DNA of 64,000 nucleotides from GCA-958296115 sp965222445 (GCA_965222445.1 CBDCTY010000001.1:310001-374000), one strand, 5' to 3'; shown: positions 1-8,429, numbered from the stretch's first letter. Notes: generated by a model not told the origin, from the sequence alone. A program made the numbers and translations.

Positions 1-1
1 G

Positions 2-322
2 GCCATTCGCATGGTCCACGGGCTCCTGCAGGGAGGCGCTTCTCCCACCTACCTGCTGATCATGCTCGCGCGGCAGGTCAGGCTGCTCATCCTCGCCAAG
101 GAGCTGAAGGCGGAGGGGGTGCCCGGCGCCGATCTGGGCTCGAGGCTAGGGCTGTCCGGGTATCCGCTCCGCAAGACCCTGAACCAGGAGAGCGCGTTCA
201 CGTCGTCCCGCCTGATCGAGACGCACCGCAGGCTGTTGGAGGCCGACCTCAGGATGAAGTCCACCGGCGCCGACACCGGGCTGATCATCGATATATTGGT
301 TGCGCAACTGTCCTCTGCGTAG
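2..322 (+). CDS. holA: DNA polymerase III delta subunit, C-terminal fragment
   Basis: The reading frame is open at the left window edge, so only about the last 106 residues are present. They match the C-terminal helical domain of the clamp-loader delta subunit: an LARQVRLL helix, then a YPLRKTLNQ-type segment and a final LLEADLRMKSTG helix, all in the usual order. HolA belongs to the clamp loader that places the beta sliding clamp on DNA. The stop is TAG at 320-322. The next gene is convergent. Family assignment is by motif recognition on a partial protein. Confidence 0.8.
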   Translation, partial: AIRMVHGLLQGGASPTYLLIMLARQVRLLILAKELKAEGVPGADLGSRLGLSGYPLRKTLNQESAFTSSRLIETHRRLLEADLRMKSTGADTGLIIDILVAQLSSA

Positions 323-464
323 GGGCCCCTGCGCTCAGGCGGTGCAAGTTGGCTGTCACATGGCGCTTGGTTGCCAGGGAGCGGATGCCTACCCGAGTCA
401 GGGCAAGGAGCGCACCCTTCACACCAATGGCTGACGGGGGCGCAGCGTCATGACCGCTGCTGAG

Positions 465-1910
465 TCAGCTGACGTGGACGTTCTCCTGTGCGTAGTCGTA
501 GAGGCGCCCGTTGTCGCTGCCCGAGATCGCGAGCGTGATGACCATCGGAGGCGCGACCCTGCCAACGAACATGCCGGCTATCAGCAGGAGCTTGCCGGGT
601 ATCGAGATGTCCGCTGTTGACCCGGTGCTGAACCCGACTGTCCCGAAGGCCGACACAGCCTCGAATAGCAGGTCCAGGAACCCGTGCCCGCTCTCCGTAA
701 ACGTAAGGGCGAACGTCAGCAGAGATGCCCCCATGAACGACAGGAGTGCCAGCGCAAAGGCCCACTGGACCTGGTTCAGCGGCACCCTCCTGCCAAAAGC
801 CGTCGCGTCGGAGCTGCCGCGCACGGATGCCGCTATGGCGATCACGATCAGTGCGAACGAGTTCACCTTGATTCCACCGGCAACGGACGCGGAAGCTCCG
901 CCGATGAACATCAGCACGGTGTAGAAGGCAGTCGTCTCGTCAGTGGCCTTGCCAAAATCTATGGTGGAGAAGCCCGAAGTACGGTTGATGGACTGGAATG
1001 CAGAAGTGATGACCCTGTCGAGTATGGATGCATTTCGCAGCATTTCTTCGTTTCTGGACTCGAATACGAAGAAGACAAGGGCCCCTACCAGAAGCAGCCC
1101 AGCCGTGAATACGATTACCAGCTTGGAATTCAGGGTGAGCGCCGAGAATTGCCTCCGCCTCGCAATGTCGGCGATGACCCAGTAGCTGGCGCTGCCCAGC
1201 AGTATGAGCACGGCTACTGTCCCGACGACGGCCGGGTCCTCACGGAAGGCCGACAGGTTGGCGCTCCCCGATATCGAAGTGAAGCCGGCGTTATTGAACC
1301 CGGAAACCGCCTGGAAGAGCGAATGCCAGAACGCCTCTCCAGGGGGGTATATGAACAGGAACCTGGCAAGAAGCGCTGCAAACCCGACGACCTGGACGAC
1401 CACAGCCCAGATCACGATCCTGACCGTGATGCTCGTAATGTTCGCGAAGACCGTCGTGCCTATGGTTTCGCGCATCACGAGGCGCTGACTGAGCGAGATC
1501 CGCTGCCCGGCGAAGACGAACAGGGCCGTGGCGATGGTCATGATGCCCAGCCCGCCCACGAACATGAGTGCCAGGATGACGATCTGGCCCTGACGGGTCC
1601 AGTAGGTCGCCGTCTCGACGGTGACCAGGCCCGTAACGGTGGCCGCGGAAGTTGCCGTGAACAGCGCATCCACAAAGAGGAGGGTGTCACCGTGGTGCGA
1701 GAAAGGCAAACCCAGGAGGAGCGTCCCCAATCCAACCAGGAGTCCGAACGTCCAGATGAGCACGAGCGAAGGTCGAGTCAGGTGTGACCTGAGGCGCCGT
1801 GCGACGCGCTCCGTTGGGAGCTCGATGCGCACGGGGAGCATCCTCTCCATGCGCGGGTGGCGGACTACCTTGTCAGCCGGTCTCGGAGCCCACGGCTCTT
1901 GTGTGTTCAT
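465..1910 (-). CDS. TrkH/KtrB-family potassium uptake membrane subunit
   Basis: A 481-residue, very hydrophobic protein with the four-fold M1-P-M2 repeat of the TrkH/KtrB/HKT superfamily. Pore-loop filters can be seen in order: SAATVTGL near residue 90, SGFNNAGFTS near 204, NRTSGFST near 313 and FGTVGFSTG near 428. Each carries the Gly expected for K+ selectivity. Such subunits move K+ (often with Na+ or H+) across the inner membrane and need a cytoplasmic TrkA/KtrA RCK subunit, which is not adjacent here. No good ribosome-binding site precedes ATG 1910, so Met21 (position 1850) or Met24 remain possible starts. It could be named ktrB or trkH; length and the short N-terminus favour the KtrB type. 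Confidence 0.88.
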   Translation of the reverse strand: MNTQEPWAPRPADKVVRHPRMERMLPVRIELPTERVARRLRSHLTRPSLVLIWTFGLLVGLGTLLLGLPFSHHGDTLLFVDALFTATSAATVTGLVTVETATYWTRQGQIVILALMFVGGLGIMTIATALFVFAGQRISLSQRLVMRETIGTTVFANITSITVRIVIWAVVVQVVGFAALLARFLFIYPPGEAFWHSLFQAVSGFNNAGFTSISGSANLSAFREDPAVVGTVAVLILLGSASYWVIADIARRRQFSALTLNSKLVIVFTAGLLLVGALVFFVFESRNEEMLRNASILDRVITSAFQSINRTSGFSTIDFGKATDETTAFYTVLMFIGGASASVAGGIKVNSFALIVIAIAASVRGSSDATAFGRRVPLNQVQWAFALALLSFMGASLLTFALTFTESGHGFLDLLFEAVSAFGTVGFSTGSTADISIPGKLLLIAGMFVGRVAPPMVITLAISGSDNGRLYDYAQENVHVS

Positions 1911-1998
1911 GCAGTACGCCGGGCCGGTTGCCTCTCAGCCAGATCTGTCACAACACAATACCACGAGCCAGCGGCATCGAACACGAAGCCGACGACCT

Positions 1999-2673
1999 CT
2001 ATAGGGAGACCGCGCGCGAAGTCCCCCAGCGTTGGCGGTGTGCCTCAGCGAGGGCAGAGAGACGCTCCCTGTAAGCGGGGCGCTGTATTGGGTCCGTGGT
2101 CATTATCAGCGCGTCCTCGCGATTGTTGGAGTAGTACGCCTTCCTGAGACCTCGCTCCGTGAACCCATACTTGCTGTAGAGGTTGATGGCAGTGCTGTTG
2201 GAGGGCCTCACTTCGAGGGTCACTACCGCCGCACGCCGAGCCAGGGCCTGTTCGATTGCGGACATCAGGAGAAGCTCGCCTATTCCACAACCTCGATACT
2301 CTGTACCGACGCCCACGGATACGACGTGGGCCTCGTCCACCATGTACCAGAGCCCAATGAAGCCAGCGATGGCCCCCTCGCTCTCGGGGCTCTCGCTCAA
2401 TATGCTCCGCGCCAGCCGTGCGAGACCGGCAACGCGCCCACGCATGTCGACTGGAGCACGGTCGGAAGCCGGAGGCCCGGGCTGCCCGCAGTCCTCCAGG
2501 GCGACGAGATAGCTCGCGTTGCGCTTCGCCAGCTCACGCCTGAAGGGTGTTGGAGGGAACAGGGTGGGAAATGCCTGCCGCTCTATCTCGGCCACCTGGC
2601 GGACGTCGGCGTGGGCCATGGGCCTCACAGAGAAGGCCATTGCCGGCGCCGCGAGTCTCTCGGTAGCTTTCAT
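1999..2673 (-). CDS. rimI: GNAT N-acetyltransferase, RimI-like
   Basis: A GNAT-fold acetyltransferase of the ribosomal protein S18-alanine N-acetyltransferase type. Motif A is clear (VSVGVGTEYRGCGIGELLL, containing RxxGxG for acetyl-CoA), followed by VTLEVRPSNSTAINLYSKYGF, a hallmark of RimI. The reading frame extends upstream to 2883, but that would run through the divergent promoter and into the next gene, so the Met at 2673 is chosen (224 residues); Met at 2640 is an alternative. The protein is longer than typical RimI (about 150-160) because of an insert of about 35 residues before the GFIGLWYMVDEAHV strand. RimI often sits near tsaB/tsaD, which are absent here. Confidence 0.8.
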   Translation of the reverse strand: MKATERLAAPAMAFSVRPMAHADVRQVAEIERQAFPTLFPPTPFRRELAKRNASYLVALEDCGQPGPPASDRAPVDMRGRVAGLARLARSILSESPESEGAIAGFIGLWYMVDEAHVVSVGVGTEYRGCGIGELLLMSAIEQALARRAAVVTLEVRPSNSTAINLYSKYGFTERGLRKAYYSNNREDALIMTTDPIQRPAYRERLSALAEAHRQRWGTSRAVSL

Positions 2674-2704
2674 GACGATGGGAGCTAACGATTTCCGTCC
2701 AGAG

Positions 2705-2720
2705 TCGTTATATAATGCAG
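2705..2720. promoter_or_regulatory. AT-rich bidirectional -10 region between rimI and the ECF sigma gene
   Basis: A perfect TATAAT lies at 2711-2716 on the plus strand within TTATATAATG. The same stretch reads TATATAAC on the minus strand, so one AT-rich block could give -10 elements in both directions, in an otherwise GC-rich 110-bp divergent spacer. No convincing -35 is visible either way. Plus-strand transcription would start near 2722. Confidence 0.5.
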
Positions 2721-2781
2721 GATGAGCGCTATAACCGCCAATATAGGGCTGGCCGCAGTAATCCCGGCGAGGACGACAATC

Positions 2782-3396
2782 ATGCAGGGCGAGACAGCAC
2801 ACGCCCAGCCCGATGCCCTTGAACAATTGATCCGCAGGGCCCAAAGTGGCGACGCATCCGCCTTCGGGCGCCTGTACGAGCACTTCTACGACAAGATATT
2901 CCGCTACGTGATGTTCAAGACCGGCGACCGCATCGACGCCGAGGACATAACGACTGACGTCTTCCTACGTATGCTGGAATCCATCGGCTCGTTCAAGTTC
3001 CAGGGCTACCCGTTCTCGTCCTGGCTCTTCCGCATTGCGCATAATCTGATCGTCGACCACTTCCGCAGAAAGTCACGCCGGCAGTCGGAGCCCCTCGAAG
3101 AAGCCACGGCCGTCGCAGGGGGCTCGTCGAGCGACATGGACCACAAGATCGATGTCGACCTGTCGGTAGCCGAGGTCTACGAGGCCATGACCGAGCTTAC
3201 CGATCTCCAGCGCGAGGTCATGTCCTTGCGCTTCGCCGCGGGCCTGTCGGTCAGGGAGACAGCCGAGGCGGTGGGCAGGAAGGAAAACGCAGTCAAGGCC
3301 TTGCAGCACGCTGCAGTCAAGAAGCTGCGAGCAGCGCTGAACGTTCCGGCGAAAGGGGCCTTCGAGCCCACATCCCCGAGGGCACGCAACCGATGA
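2782..3396 (+). CDS. ECF-type RNA polymerase sigma factor
   Basis: A sigma-70-family ECF factor. Region 2 (AEDITTDVFLRMLE, then YPFSSWLFRIAHNLIVDHFRR) and region 4 (LTDLQREVMSLRFAAG, then SVRETAEAVGRKENAVKAL helix-turn-helix) are both complete. The frame is open from ATG 2722, but TATAAT at 2711-2716 predicts a transcript starting at about 2722. Thus either the message is leaderless or, as chosen here, translation begins at ATG 2782 after a GAGGA motif (204 residues). The stop overlaps the next start by four bases (ATGA), so it is co-translated with the DUF5667 protein, the likely regulator of its activity. Target promoters are unknown. Confidence 0.87.
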   Translation: MQGETAHAQPDALEQLIRRAQSGDASAFGRLYEHFYDKIFRYVMFKTGDRIDAEDITTDVFLRMLESIGSFKFQGYPFSSWLFRIAHNLIVDHFRRKSRRQSEPLEEATAVAGGSSSDMDHKIDVDLSVAEVYEAMTELTDLQREVMSLRFAAGLSVRETAEAVGRKENAVKALQHAAVKKLRAALNVPAKGAFEPTSPRARNR

Positions 3397-4286
3397 CTAC
3401 CCCAGACGAGCACCTGGCCTACATCCTGGACCGATGCATTGAGCGCATCGCCTCGGGCGAGAGCGTCTCGTCCTGCCTCGCGTCCTACCCGGACGACCGG
3501 GAAGAGCTGGAGCCCCTGCTGAGGGTCGCCTCAGCCACGGTGAAGGCCGTATCCGCGGTGGAGCCCAGCCAGGTGGCGAAGGCCCGCGGGCTCCGAATGC
3601 TGAATGACGCCGTAGCCGAGCGCGGTGCCAAGAGGCGATCCTTCTTCGGATGGCTGGCCGCGTGGCGGCCGCCGGCTGCAAGGACCCTGGTCGCCAAGCC
3701 GCTCCTGGCCGGAGTAGCGGTGCTGCTCGTGGCGTCGGGGCTGGCATTCGGCGCCGACCGTGCCGCGGCCGACAGCGTGCCGGGCGACGCCCTCTACTGG
3801 GTGAAGACGAGCCGCGAGAATCTCTCGCTGATGATGCCAAAGTCCGACTCGGCCAAGGCACAGGAGCACGCGCGCCTCGCAAAGGTCCGGAGCGACGAGG
3901 TGGGGCAGCTCTTCCGCATGGGCGACATACCGGGCGCCCAGAGGCACTCCGTCACCATCAGCATTCACCTGAGCCGGTCGGCAGAGCTGGTCGGCGTTAC
4001 GATGTCCACTAATCCAATAGAGATGCCCGCCCGCATGGGCCCGACCGCCCACGACAGCGAGATCGCACAGCTCAAGCTGCTGCTGGCCCGCGACTGGCAG
4101 TACACGAAGTCCGTGCTGGAACAGCAGATCAGTCAGCTGCCTCCAGACCAGCAGTCCGCCCTTAGGGACACGTTGCGCCGGCAGGACCTGAACTACCGCA
4201 TGATCATCACCATGCTCGACCTGACGGGCGCCCCCGGTTGGCCGCCCTTCTGGATCACCGAGCCCCCCAGGGGCCGCCAACAGTAG
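3393..4286 (+). CDS. DUF5667-domain membrane protein, putative anti-sigma partner
   Basis: A 297-residue protein translated from the ATGA overlap with the sigma gene. The N-terminus (ILDRCIERIASGESVSSCL, YPDDREELEPLL) resembles the cytoplasmic sigma-proximal region of such partners. A single membrane segment follows (KPLLAGVAVLLVASGLAFGA, about residues 103-122). Then comes the DUF5667 signature (DSVPGDALYWVKTSREN) and a helical C-terminal domain to about residue 285. DUF5667 proteins next to ECF sigma genes are common in Chloroflexota and Actinomycetota. An anti-sigma role is inferred from this arrangement and not shown by a known anti-sigma domain. The outer domain would be the sensing part. 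Confidence 0.75.
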   Translation: MTTPDEHLAYILDRCIERIASGESVSSCLASYPDDREELEPLLRVASATVKAVSAVEPSQVAKARGLRMLNDAVAERGAKRRSFFGWLAAWRPPAARTLVAKPLLAGVAVLLVASGLAFGADRAAADSVPGDALYWVKTSRENLSLMMPKSDSAKAQEHARLAKVRSDEVGQLFRMGDIPGAQRHSVTISIHLSRSAELVGVTMSTNPIEMPARMGPTAHDSEIAQLKLLLARDWQYTKSVLEQQISQLPPDQQSALRDTLRRQDLNYRMIITMLDLTGAPGWPPFWITEPPRGRQQ

Positions 4287-4414
4287 CAGGACCTGCCCTG
4301 GCAGACACGCTCCTCTGGCTCCCCTCGTTGACGCCGGCCTCCACGGTCGTATAGATTCTCAAAGACAGCACAGCCCCCGCGACTCAGATCTCGGGCGCTG
4401 AATGGAGGACTGCC

Positions 4415-5041
4415 GTGAAGCTCCTGGTTGTAACAGGTGGACAGCATCCCTACGCGGAGAGTACGCCGGTATTGGAGAGCTTCCTGGTGGAGGCCGGACA
4501 CCAGGTGGACGTGACGGAGGAGACCAAGATTCTGGCCTCGAGCGAGCTCTCGGAGTACGACGTGCTCGTCTTCAACACACTGCGCCGGAACGAGACCACG
4601 TTGGCCGAGGGCGAGCGTACCGGAATGACCCAGTTCATCGGCGGCGGGGGCGCCTTTGTATGTATACACATATCCGGAGCCCCTGCAGACGCCTGGCCGG
4701 AGTATCACGACGTTACGGGCGGGGGTTGGGTATTCGGCCAGAGCACCCACCCACCCTACGGACAGTTCCGGGTGACGATGTCGGATCCGGACCATCCCTG
4801 CGCCGATGGCATCGAGGACTTCGTAACCAACGACGAGCTGTACACCAAGCTGGGCTGGCGCGAGGGCAATCACGTATTCCTCACCGCGGACCTCGACGGC
4901 GTGGCCCAGCCGATGGCGTGGACCCGCTCGTACGGCAACGGCAAGGTCTTCGCCACTACTCTCGGCCACAACGGGTTGAGCTTCCAGACGCCCCAGTTCC
5001 AGCGCCTCGTGCTGAACGGCGTGGACTGGGCGAACGGCTGA
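4415..5041 (+). CDS. ThuA-like domain protein
   Basis: A 208-residue class I glutamine-amidotransferase-like fold of the ThuA (trehalose utilization) family. It has the KLLVVTGGQHPYAES start, a YDVLVFNTL strand, GGGGAFVCIHIS at the position of the GATase nucleophile elbow, and a C-terminal AWTRSYGNGKVFATTLGHN segment, which is the most conserved ThuA stretch. The start is GTG 4415, six bases after GGAGGA (4404-4409). ThuA proteins are linked to sugar metabolism, but their reaction is not established. No partner sugar genes adjoin it; the next gene is DUF2277. Confidence 0.85.
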   Translation: MKLLVVTGGQHPYAESTPVLESFLVEAGHQVDVTEETKILASSELSEYDVLVFNTLRRNETTLAEGERTGMTQFIGGGGAFVCIHISGAPADAWPEYHDVTGGGWVFGQSTHPPYGQFRVTMSDPDHPCADGIEDFVTNDELYTKLGWREGNHVFLTADLDGVAQPMAWTRSYGNGKVFATTLGHNGLSFQTPQFQRLVLNGVDWANG

Positions 5042-5118
5042 GCGATCGGGCCCAGGCCCGTCCTTCCGAATCGGACCGGCCTGCCATTCGTTACGGTCGA
5101 TGCGGGAGGAGGATGGCC

Positions 5119-5337
5119 TTGTGCAGGAGCATCAAGACGCTGAGGCGCACCGGTGCGCCGGCGGAGCCGGATGAGATAGAGGCCGCGGCTCTACAGTTCG
5201 TCAGGAAGATCAGCGGGTACAGACGCCCATCGACCGCCAATAGAGTTGCATTCGATTCGGCGGTCGCGGAGATAGCTGAATCGTCGAGCAGGCTACTCTC
5301 GTCCCTGAGGCACGGAGCCCGGGCGAAGTCCGGCTAG
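5119..5337 (+). CDS. DUF2277 family small protein
   Basis: A 72-residue protein. It matches the DUF2277 pattern: an MCRSIKTLR start, acidic PDEIEAAALQFVRKISGYRRPS, and a C-terminal FDSAVAEIAESSSRLLSSL helix. The likely start is TTG 5119, because the family begins Met-Cys-Arg and the Shine-Dalgarno run GGGAGGAGG (5104-5112) ends six bases before it. The in-frame ATG at 5113 directly abuts that run and is less likely. Function is unknown. It is easily missed because a longer open frame overlaps it in the same register. Confidence 0.85.
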   Translation: MCRSIKTLRRTGAPAEPDEIEAAALQFVRKISGYRRPSTANRVAFDSAVAEIAESSSRLLSSLRHGARAKSG

Positions 5338-5371
5338 GCCCCGCCTCCCCCCGACCGGCTGTGGGACGCCG

Positions 5372-6637
5372 TCAAGCGGGGGACGCCTGTGCGGAGCTCT
5401 GGGCCCGCGCCTTTGGCAGCGTGAAGCGGAAGGTGCTGCCGCGGTGGACCCTGCTCTCCACCCAGATGCGCCCGCCGTGGGCCTCGACGATCCCCTTCGC
5501 AATGCTTAGGCCCAGGCCGGCGCCGCCCGACTCGCGGGATCTCGACGCGTCGACCCTGTAGGACCGCTCGAACACCCTCTCCAGGTCGCCGTACGGTATG
5601 CCCTCACCCGTGTCCTCGACCTCGACGTGCACCTCTTCCCCCAAGTCGCGGGCCCGGATGTGGATGGAGCCGTCGGGCGGCGTGTGCCTGATCGCGTTCT
5701 GGACGAGGTTGTAGATTACGCGCTGGACGCGCTGCGTGTCCATGGTCACCGGGGAAAGCTCCGCGTCCATTGCTCCCTCGAGACTCAGCCTGTGGGAAAG
5801 GGCCTGGGCGGACATGCTCTCGAGGGTGTCCGAAATAAGGTCCTGTAGGAGGGCCGTCTCCAGGTGAAGCTCCAGGGCCCCCGACGTGATCTGTGACAGC
5901 TCGAACAGATCGTCGACGAGACGGCTGAGACGATCGACCTCGGACATACTCGTCGCCAGGTAGCGCCGCACCGTCTCAGGGTCGGATACTACGCCGTCGT
6001 ACATGCTCTCGATCATCGCCCTTACGGAGGAGAGCGGCGTCCTCAGGTCGTGGGATACCGACGATATGAGCTCCCGCCTCGCCACCTCGAGGTCTCTCTC
6101 CCTGGCGATGCCGGACTCGAGCTTCTCGACCATCGCGTTGAAGGCCCTCGCGAGGTCGCCGATCTCGTCTCTCGACTCTATCCTGACTCTCGCGCGGAGG
6201 TCGCCATCGCTCATGCGCTCGGCTGCCCTCGCCAAGCCGCGAATCGACCTGGCCGTGGGCTCCGAGAGGGCAAATGCCACGAATACCGATATGCCTACGG
6301 AGAAGCCCAGGAGCCCGGCGAGCAGCCACAGGTCATGGAACGACAAGAACATCAGGGCCGCAGTCACGGCCACGTTGAACAGGACCAGGAGCGCGGTCAT
6401 GGCGGGGACCAAGGCAAGCCGGGTCCGCATTGATTTGGCCCATCGCGGCAGGCCGTACCGGGCGGCGGCGAGCCCCAGCAGGATGGAAGCGCCTCCCGAA
6501 AGCGATAGGAATGTCGCGAGGGCCAGTAGGTCGCCAGCGGGCGGGCGGAGGGCCAGTGCGGTCAGTGCGACCACCAGCGCAATCATCGCCAGCAGCACTA
6601 CAAGTCCTAGTCCCAGCATGTTGGATGTCGAATTCAT
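5372..6637 (-). CDS. HAMP-containing sensor histidine kinase
   Basis: A 421-residue class I histidine kinase. It has four N-terminal hydrophobic segments (about residues 7-30, 36-60, 78-98 and 104-124), with almost no periplasmic loop, so it probably senses within or at the membrane. A HAMP linker (about 125-178) follows. HisKA carries SHDLRTPLSS with phospho-acceptor His196. The ATPase domain has the N-box (NLVQNAIRHTPP), DTGEGIP and GAGLGLSIAKGIVEAHGG boxes. It starts seven bases after the response-regulator stop, so the two form an operon and a cognate pair. The stimulus is unknown. Confidence 0.93.
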   Translation of the reverse strand: MNSTSNMLGLGLVVLLAMIALVVALTALALRPPAGDLLALATFLSLSGGASILLGLAAARYGLPRWAKSMRTRLALVPAMTALLVLFNVAVTAALMFLSFHDLWLLAGLLGFSVGISVFVAFALSEPTARSIRGLARAAERMSDGDLRARVRIESRDEIGDLARAFNAMVEKLESGIARERDLEVARRELISSVSHDLRTPLSSVRAMIESMYDGVVSDPETVRRYLATSMSEVDRLSRLVDDLFELSQITSGALELHLETALLQDLISDTLESMSAQALSHRLSLEGAMDAELSPVTMDTQRVQRVIYNLVQNAIRHTPPDGSIHIRARDLGEEVHVEVEDTGEGIPYGDLERVFERSYRVDASRSRESGGAGLGLSIAKGIVEAHGGRIWVESRVHRGSTFRFTLPKARAQSSAQASPA

Positions 6638-6644
6638 CGCGGGA

Positions 6645-7328
6645 CTAGCCGTCGAACTTGTACCCCACGCCCCACACGGTCTTGACGTAGCGTGGCTTTA
6701 CGGGGTCGACCTCGACCTTCTCGCGCAGCCTCCTGATGTGGACGGTCACCGTGCTGGTGTCTCCGGCGTACGTGTAGTCCCACGCCTGGTCCATGAGCTG
6801 CTCGCGGGAGAATACCATGCCGGCATTGGAGGCCAGGAAGAACAGCAGGTCGAACTCCTTGCCGGTGAGATGGACCTCCTCACCGGAGCGGGTCACCACG
6901 CGCGTCTGCGGGTTGATCGTCAGATTGTCGAAGCGCACTGTCCCGCCCGACCCGATGGTCGGGCCGGTGGAGGCACGACGCAGAACCGACTTGACACGGG
7001 CCACGAGCTCTCGAGGGCTGAAGGGCTTCGCCACGTAGTCGTCGGCCCCAAGCTCCAGGCCGACTATGCGGTCGGTAGGGTCACCCCGCGCCGTGAGCAT
7101 GATTATCGGCACCTCGCTGTCCCGCTGGAGACGCCGGCAGACCTCCAGGCCGTCAAGCTTGGGCAGCATCAGGTCGAGGACGATCAGGTCCGGGGCCCAC
7201 TCCTGGGCAAGCCGCAGCGCCTCCTCGCCGTCCGACGCGGCCGTAACGTCGTACCCCTCCAGCCGGAGATACTTCTCGACGACCTCGGTGACGACCCTTT
7301 CGTCGTCGACTACCAGGACGCGAGCCAT
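6645..7328 (-). CDS. OmpR/PhoB-family response regulator
   Basis: A 227-residue regulator from ATG 7328, which follows GGGGAGGGTGAG. A longer open frame to 7442 has no support. The receiver domain has acidic pair DDE near residue 8, phospho-acceptor Asp52 (VLDLMLPKLDG), Thr in MLTARG and Lys in VAKPF. The winged-helix domain shows HLTGKEFDLLFFLASN and the VHIRRLREKVE recognition helix, ending VWGVGYKFDG. It is translated first, then the kinase. Direct repeats 11 bp apart upstream (7453-7469) suit binding by this class of regulator, suggesting autoregulation or control of the divergent lipoprotein. Confidence 0.94.
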   Translation of the reverse strand: MARVLVVDDERVVTEVVEKYLRLEGYDVTAASDGEEALRLAQEWAPDLIVLDLMLPKLDGLEVCRRLQRDSEVPIIMLTARGDPTDRIVGLELGADDYVAKPFSPRELVARVKSVLRRASTGPTIGSGGTVRFDNLTINPQTRVVTRSGEEVHLTGKEFDLLFFLASNAGMVFSREQLMDQAWDYTYAGDTSTVTVHIRRLREKVEVDPVKPRYVKTVWGVGYKFDG

Positions 7329-7452
7329 CTCACCCTCCCCGGACCCTCTCGCAGTATCCCCCACACGGTCGGCAATAGTGTACATTATCCGCATCTCCTG
7401 CCAGATTCGCAGGGTCACGCTACCGGCATCGACTTGCCTCACGATTGCGAAC

Positions 7453-7469
7453 CTTACAAAACGCTTACA
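7453..7469. promoter_or_regulatory. CTTACA-N5-CTTACA direct repeat, PhoB-box-like operator
   Basis: Two identical CTTACA hexamers at 7453-7458 and 7464-7469 are exactly 11 bp apart (one helical turn). This is the half-site spacing used by OmpR/PhoB-family dimers. They lie about 125 bp upstream of the response-regulator start and 140 bp upstream of the divergent thioredoxin-like lipoprotein. The factor that binds here is inferred. Confidence 0.5.
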
Positions 7470-7502
7470 GGCGCCCGATGACGTGGGCCTTTAGTTCCGT
7501 TA

Positions 7503-7538
7503 GGAAAAAGCAACACTATTCATGGAAAAAGTAACATT
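7503..7538. promoter_or_regulatory. Direct repeat GGAAAAAGYAACAYT x2
   Basis: GGAAAAAGCAACACT (7503-7517) and GGAAAAAGTAACATT (7524-7538) are 15-bp near-identical direct repeats with a 21-bp period, two helical turns. They form an A-rich block in a GC-rich divergent intergenic region, 70-105 bp before the lipoprotein start. A regulator site or curved upstream promoter element is possible. Confidence 0.4.
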
Positions 7539-7609
7539 TGGAGGCTACGATGGCTTGGTAGGGCTCTGGCTGCACCGCTCGGGACATTCTGATGTATGGA
7601 GAGCGAGAA

Positions 7610-8314
7610 ATGAGACTACGAATCATACCAAGGCTTGCCCTGACCATCATGATGGCGATGTTTGCCCTGATCGCTGCAGGTTGCGGGTCCGGAAGTGAGG
7701 GCGAAACAGACGACCAGGCCGTTTCCGCGGTCTCCCAACCCCCGGCGCCGACTGCAGCGCCAACCGCCCCCGCCCCCACACCAACCGTGACCGTCGCAAA
7801 GGACACGACGCAGGCGACAGAGGTCGTCGAGATGAACTCCAAGTGGACCAGGTACATGGACCCTGGCGTCCGGCCGGCTCCTGAGCTGGCCGGCATCACC
7901 GGCTGGCACAACACGGGTCCCTTCACACTGGAAGAGAAGCGCGGCCAGGTGGTGATGATCAAGTTCTGGACGTTCGCCTGCTACAACTGCGTCAACACCA
8001 TGCCCTACGTGAACGCCTGGCACGACAAGTACGCGGACGACGGGCTGGTTATCGTCGGCGTCCACTACCCGGAGTTCGAGTTCGAGCGGGATCTCGATGC
8101 CGTGATAATATCCGCGACCGAACGAGGCCTCGAGTACCCCATCGCCCAGGACAACGATGGCGAGACGTGGCGCGCGTACAGCAACCGCTACTGGCCCACC
8201 ATGTACCTGATCGACAAGGGCGGCAACATACGCTACACCCACATCGGCGAGGGCGCATACGAGGAGACCGAGCGCAAGATCCAGCAGCTGCTCGACGAGC
8301 CGGGTCCCACCTAG
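7610..8314 (+). CDS. Thioredoxin-fold (TlpA/DipZ-like) lipoprotein
   Basis: A 234-residue exported protein. It has a type II signal peptide ending in IAAGC (lipid Cys25), then a Ser/Pro/Thr/Ala-rich linker to about residue 70. The thioredoxin-like domain has a KFWTFACYNCVNTMPYV redox site (CYNC), a GLVIVGVHYPEFEFE segment and a YWPTMYLIDKGG cis-Pro loop. This pattern is typical of thiol-disulfide proteins related to the DipZ/NHL group, anchored outside the membrane. ATG 7610 is chosen because GGAGAG lies six bases upstream; an earlier frame start at 7592 has none. It is divergent from the two-component system, which may regulate it. Confidence 0.85.
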   Translation: MRLRIIPRLALTIMMAMFALIAAGCGSGSEGETDDQAVSAVSQPPAPTAAPTAPAPTPTVTVAKDTTQATEVVEMNSKWTRYMDPGVRPAPELAGITGWHNTGPFTLEEKRGQVVMIKFWTFACYNCVNTMPYVNAWHDKYADDGLVIVGVHYPEFEFERDLDAVIISATERGLEYPIAQDNDGETWRAYSNRYWPTMYLIDKGGNIRYTHIGEGAYEETERKIQQLLDEPGPT

Positions 8315-8366
8315 GCGCCACCACCAATTGGACGTGGTAGTCCACTTCTCATCTCTTCAAACAATC

Positions 8367-8397
8367 TTGATATTCGTCCGGTAAGCTGGAGTAAATC
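8367..8397 (+). promoter_or_regulatory. Weak candidate promoter for the small secreted protein
   Basis: TTGATA (8367-8372) and TAAATC (8392-8397) are separated by 19 bp (18 bp if GTAAAT is used). The match is only partial and the spacing long, but it is the best candidate in the 115-bp gap before the gene at 8430. Confidence 0.3.
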
Positions 8398-8429
8398 AAC
8401 CGGTAGGTCCGGACACTCAGGAGGTGCAG

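Noticed and set aside
6003..7481. A 492-residue plus-strand frame opposite the histidine kinase and regulator
   Set aside because: It spans two genes with complete family motifs on the minus strand; no independent support.
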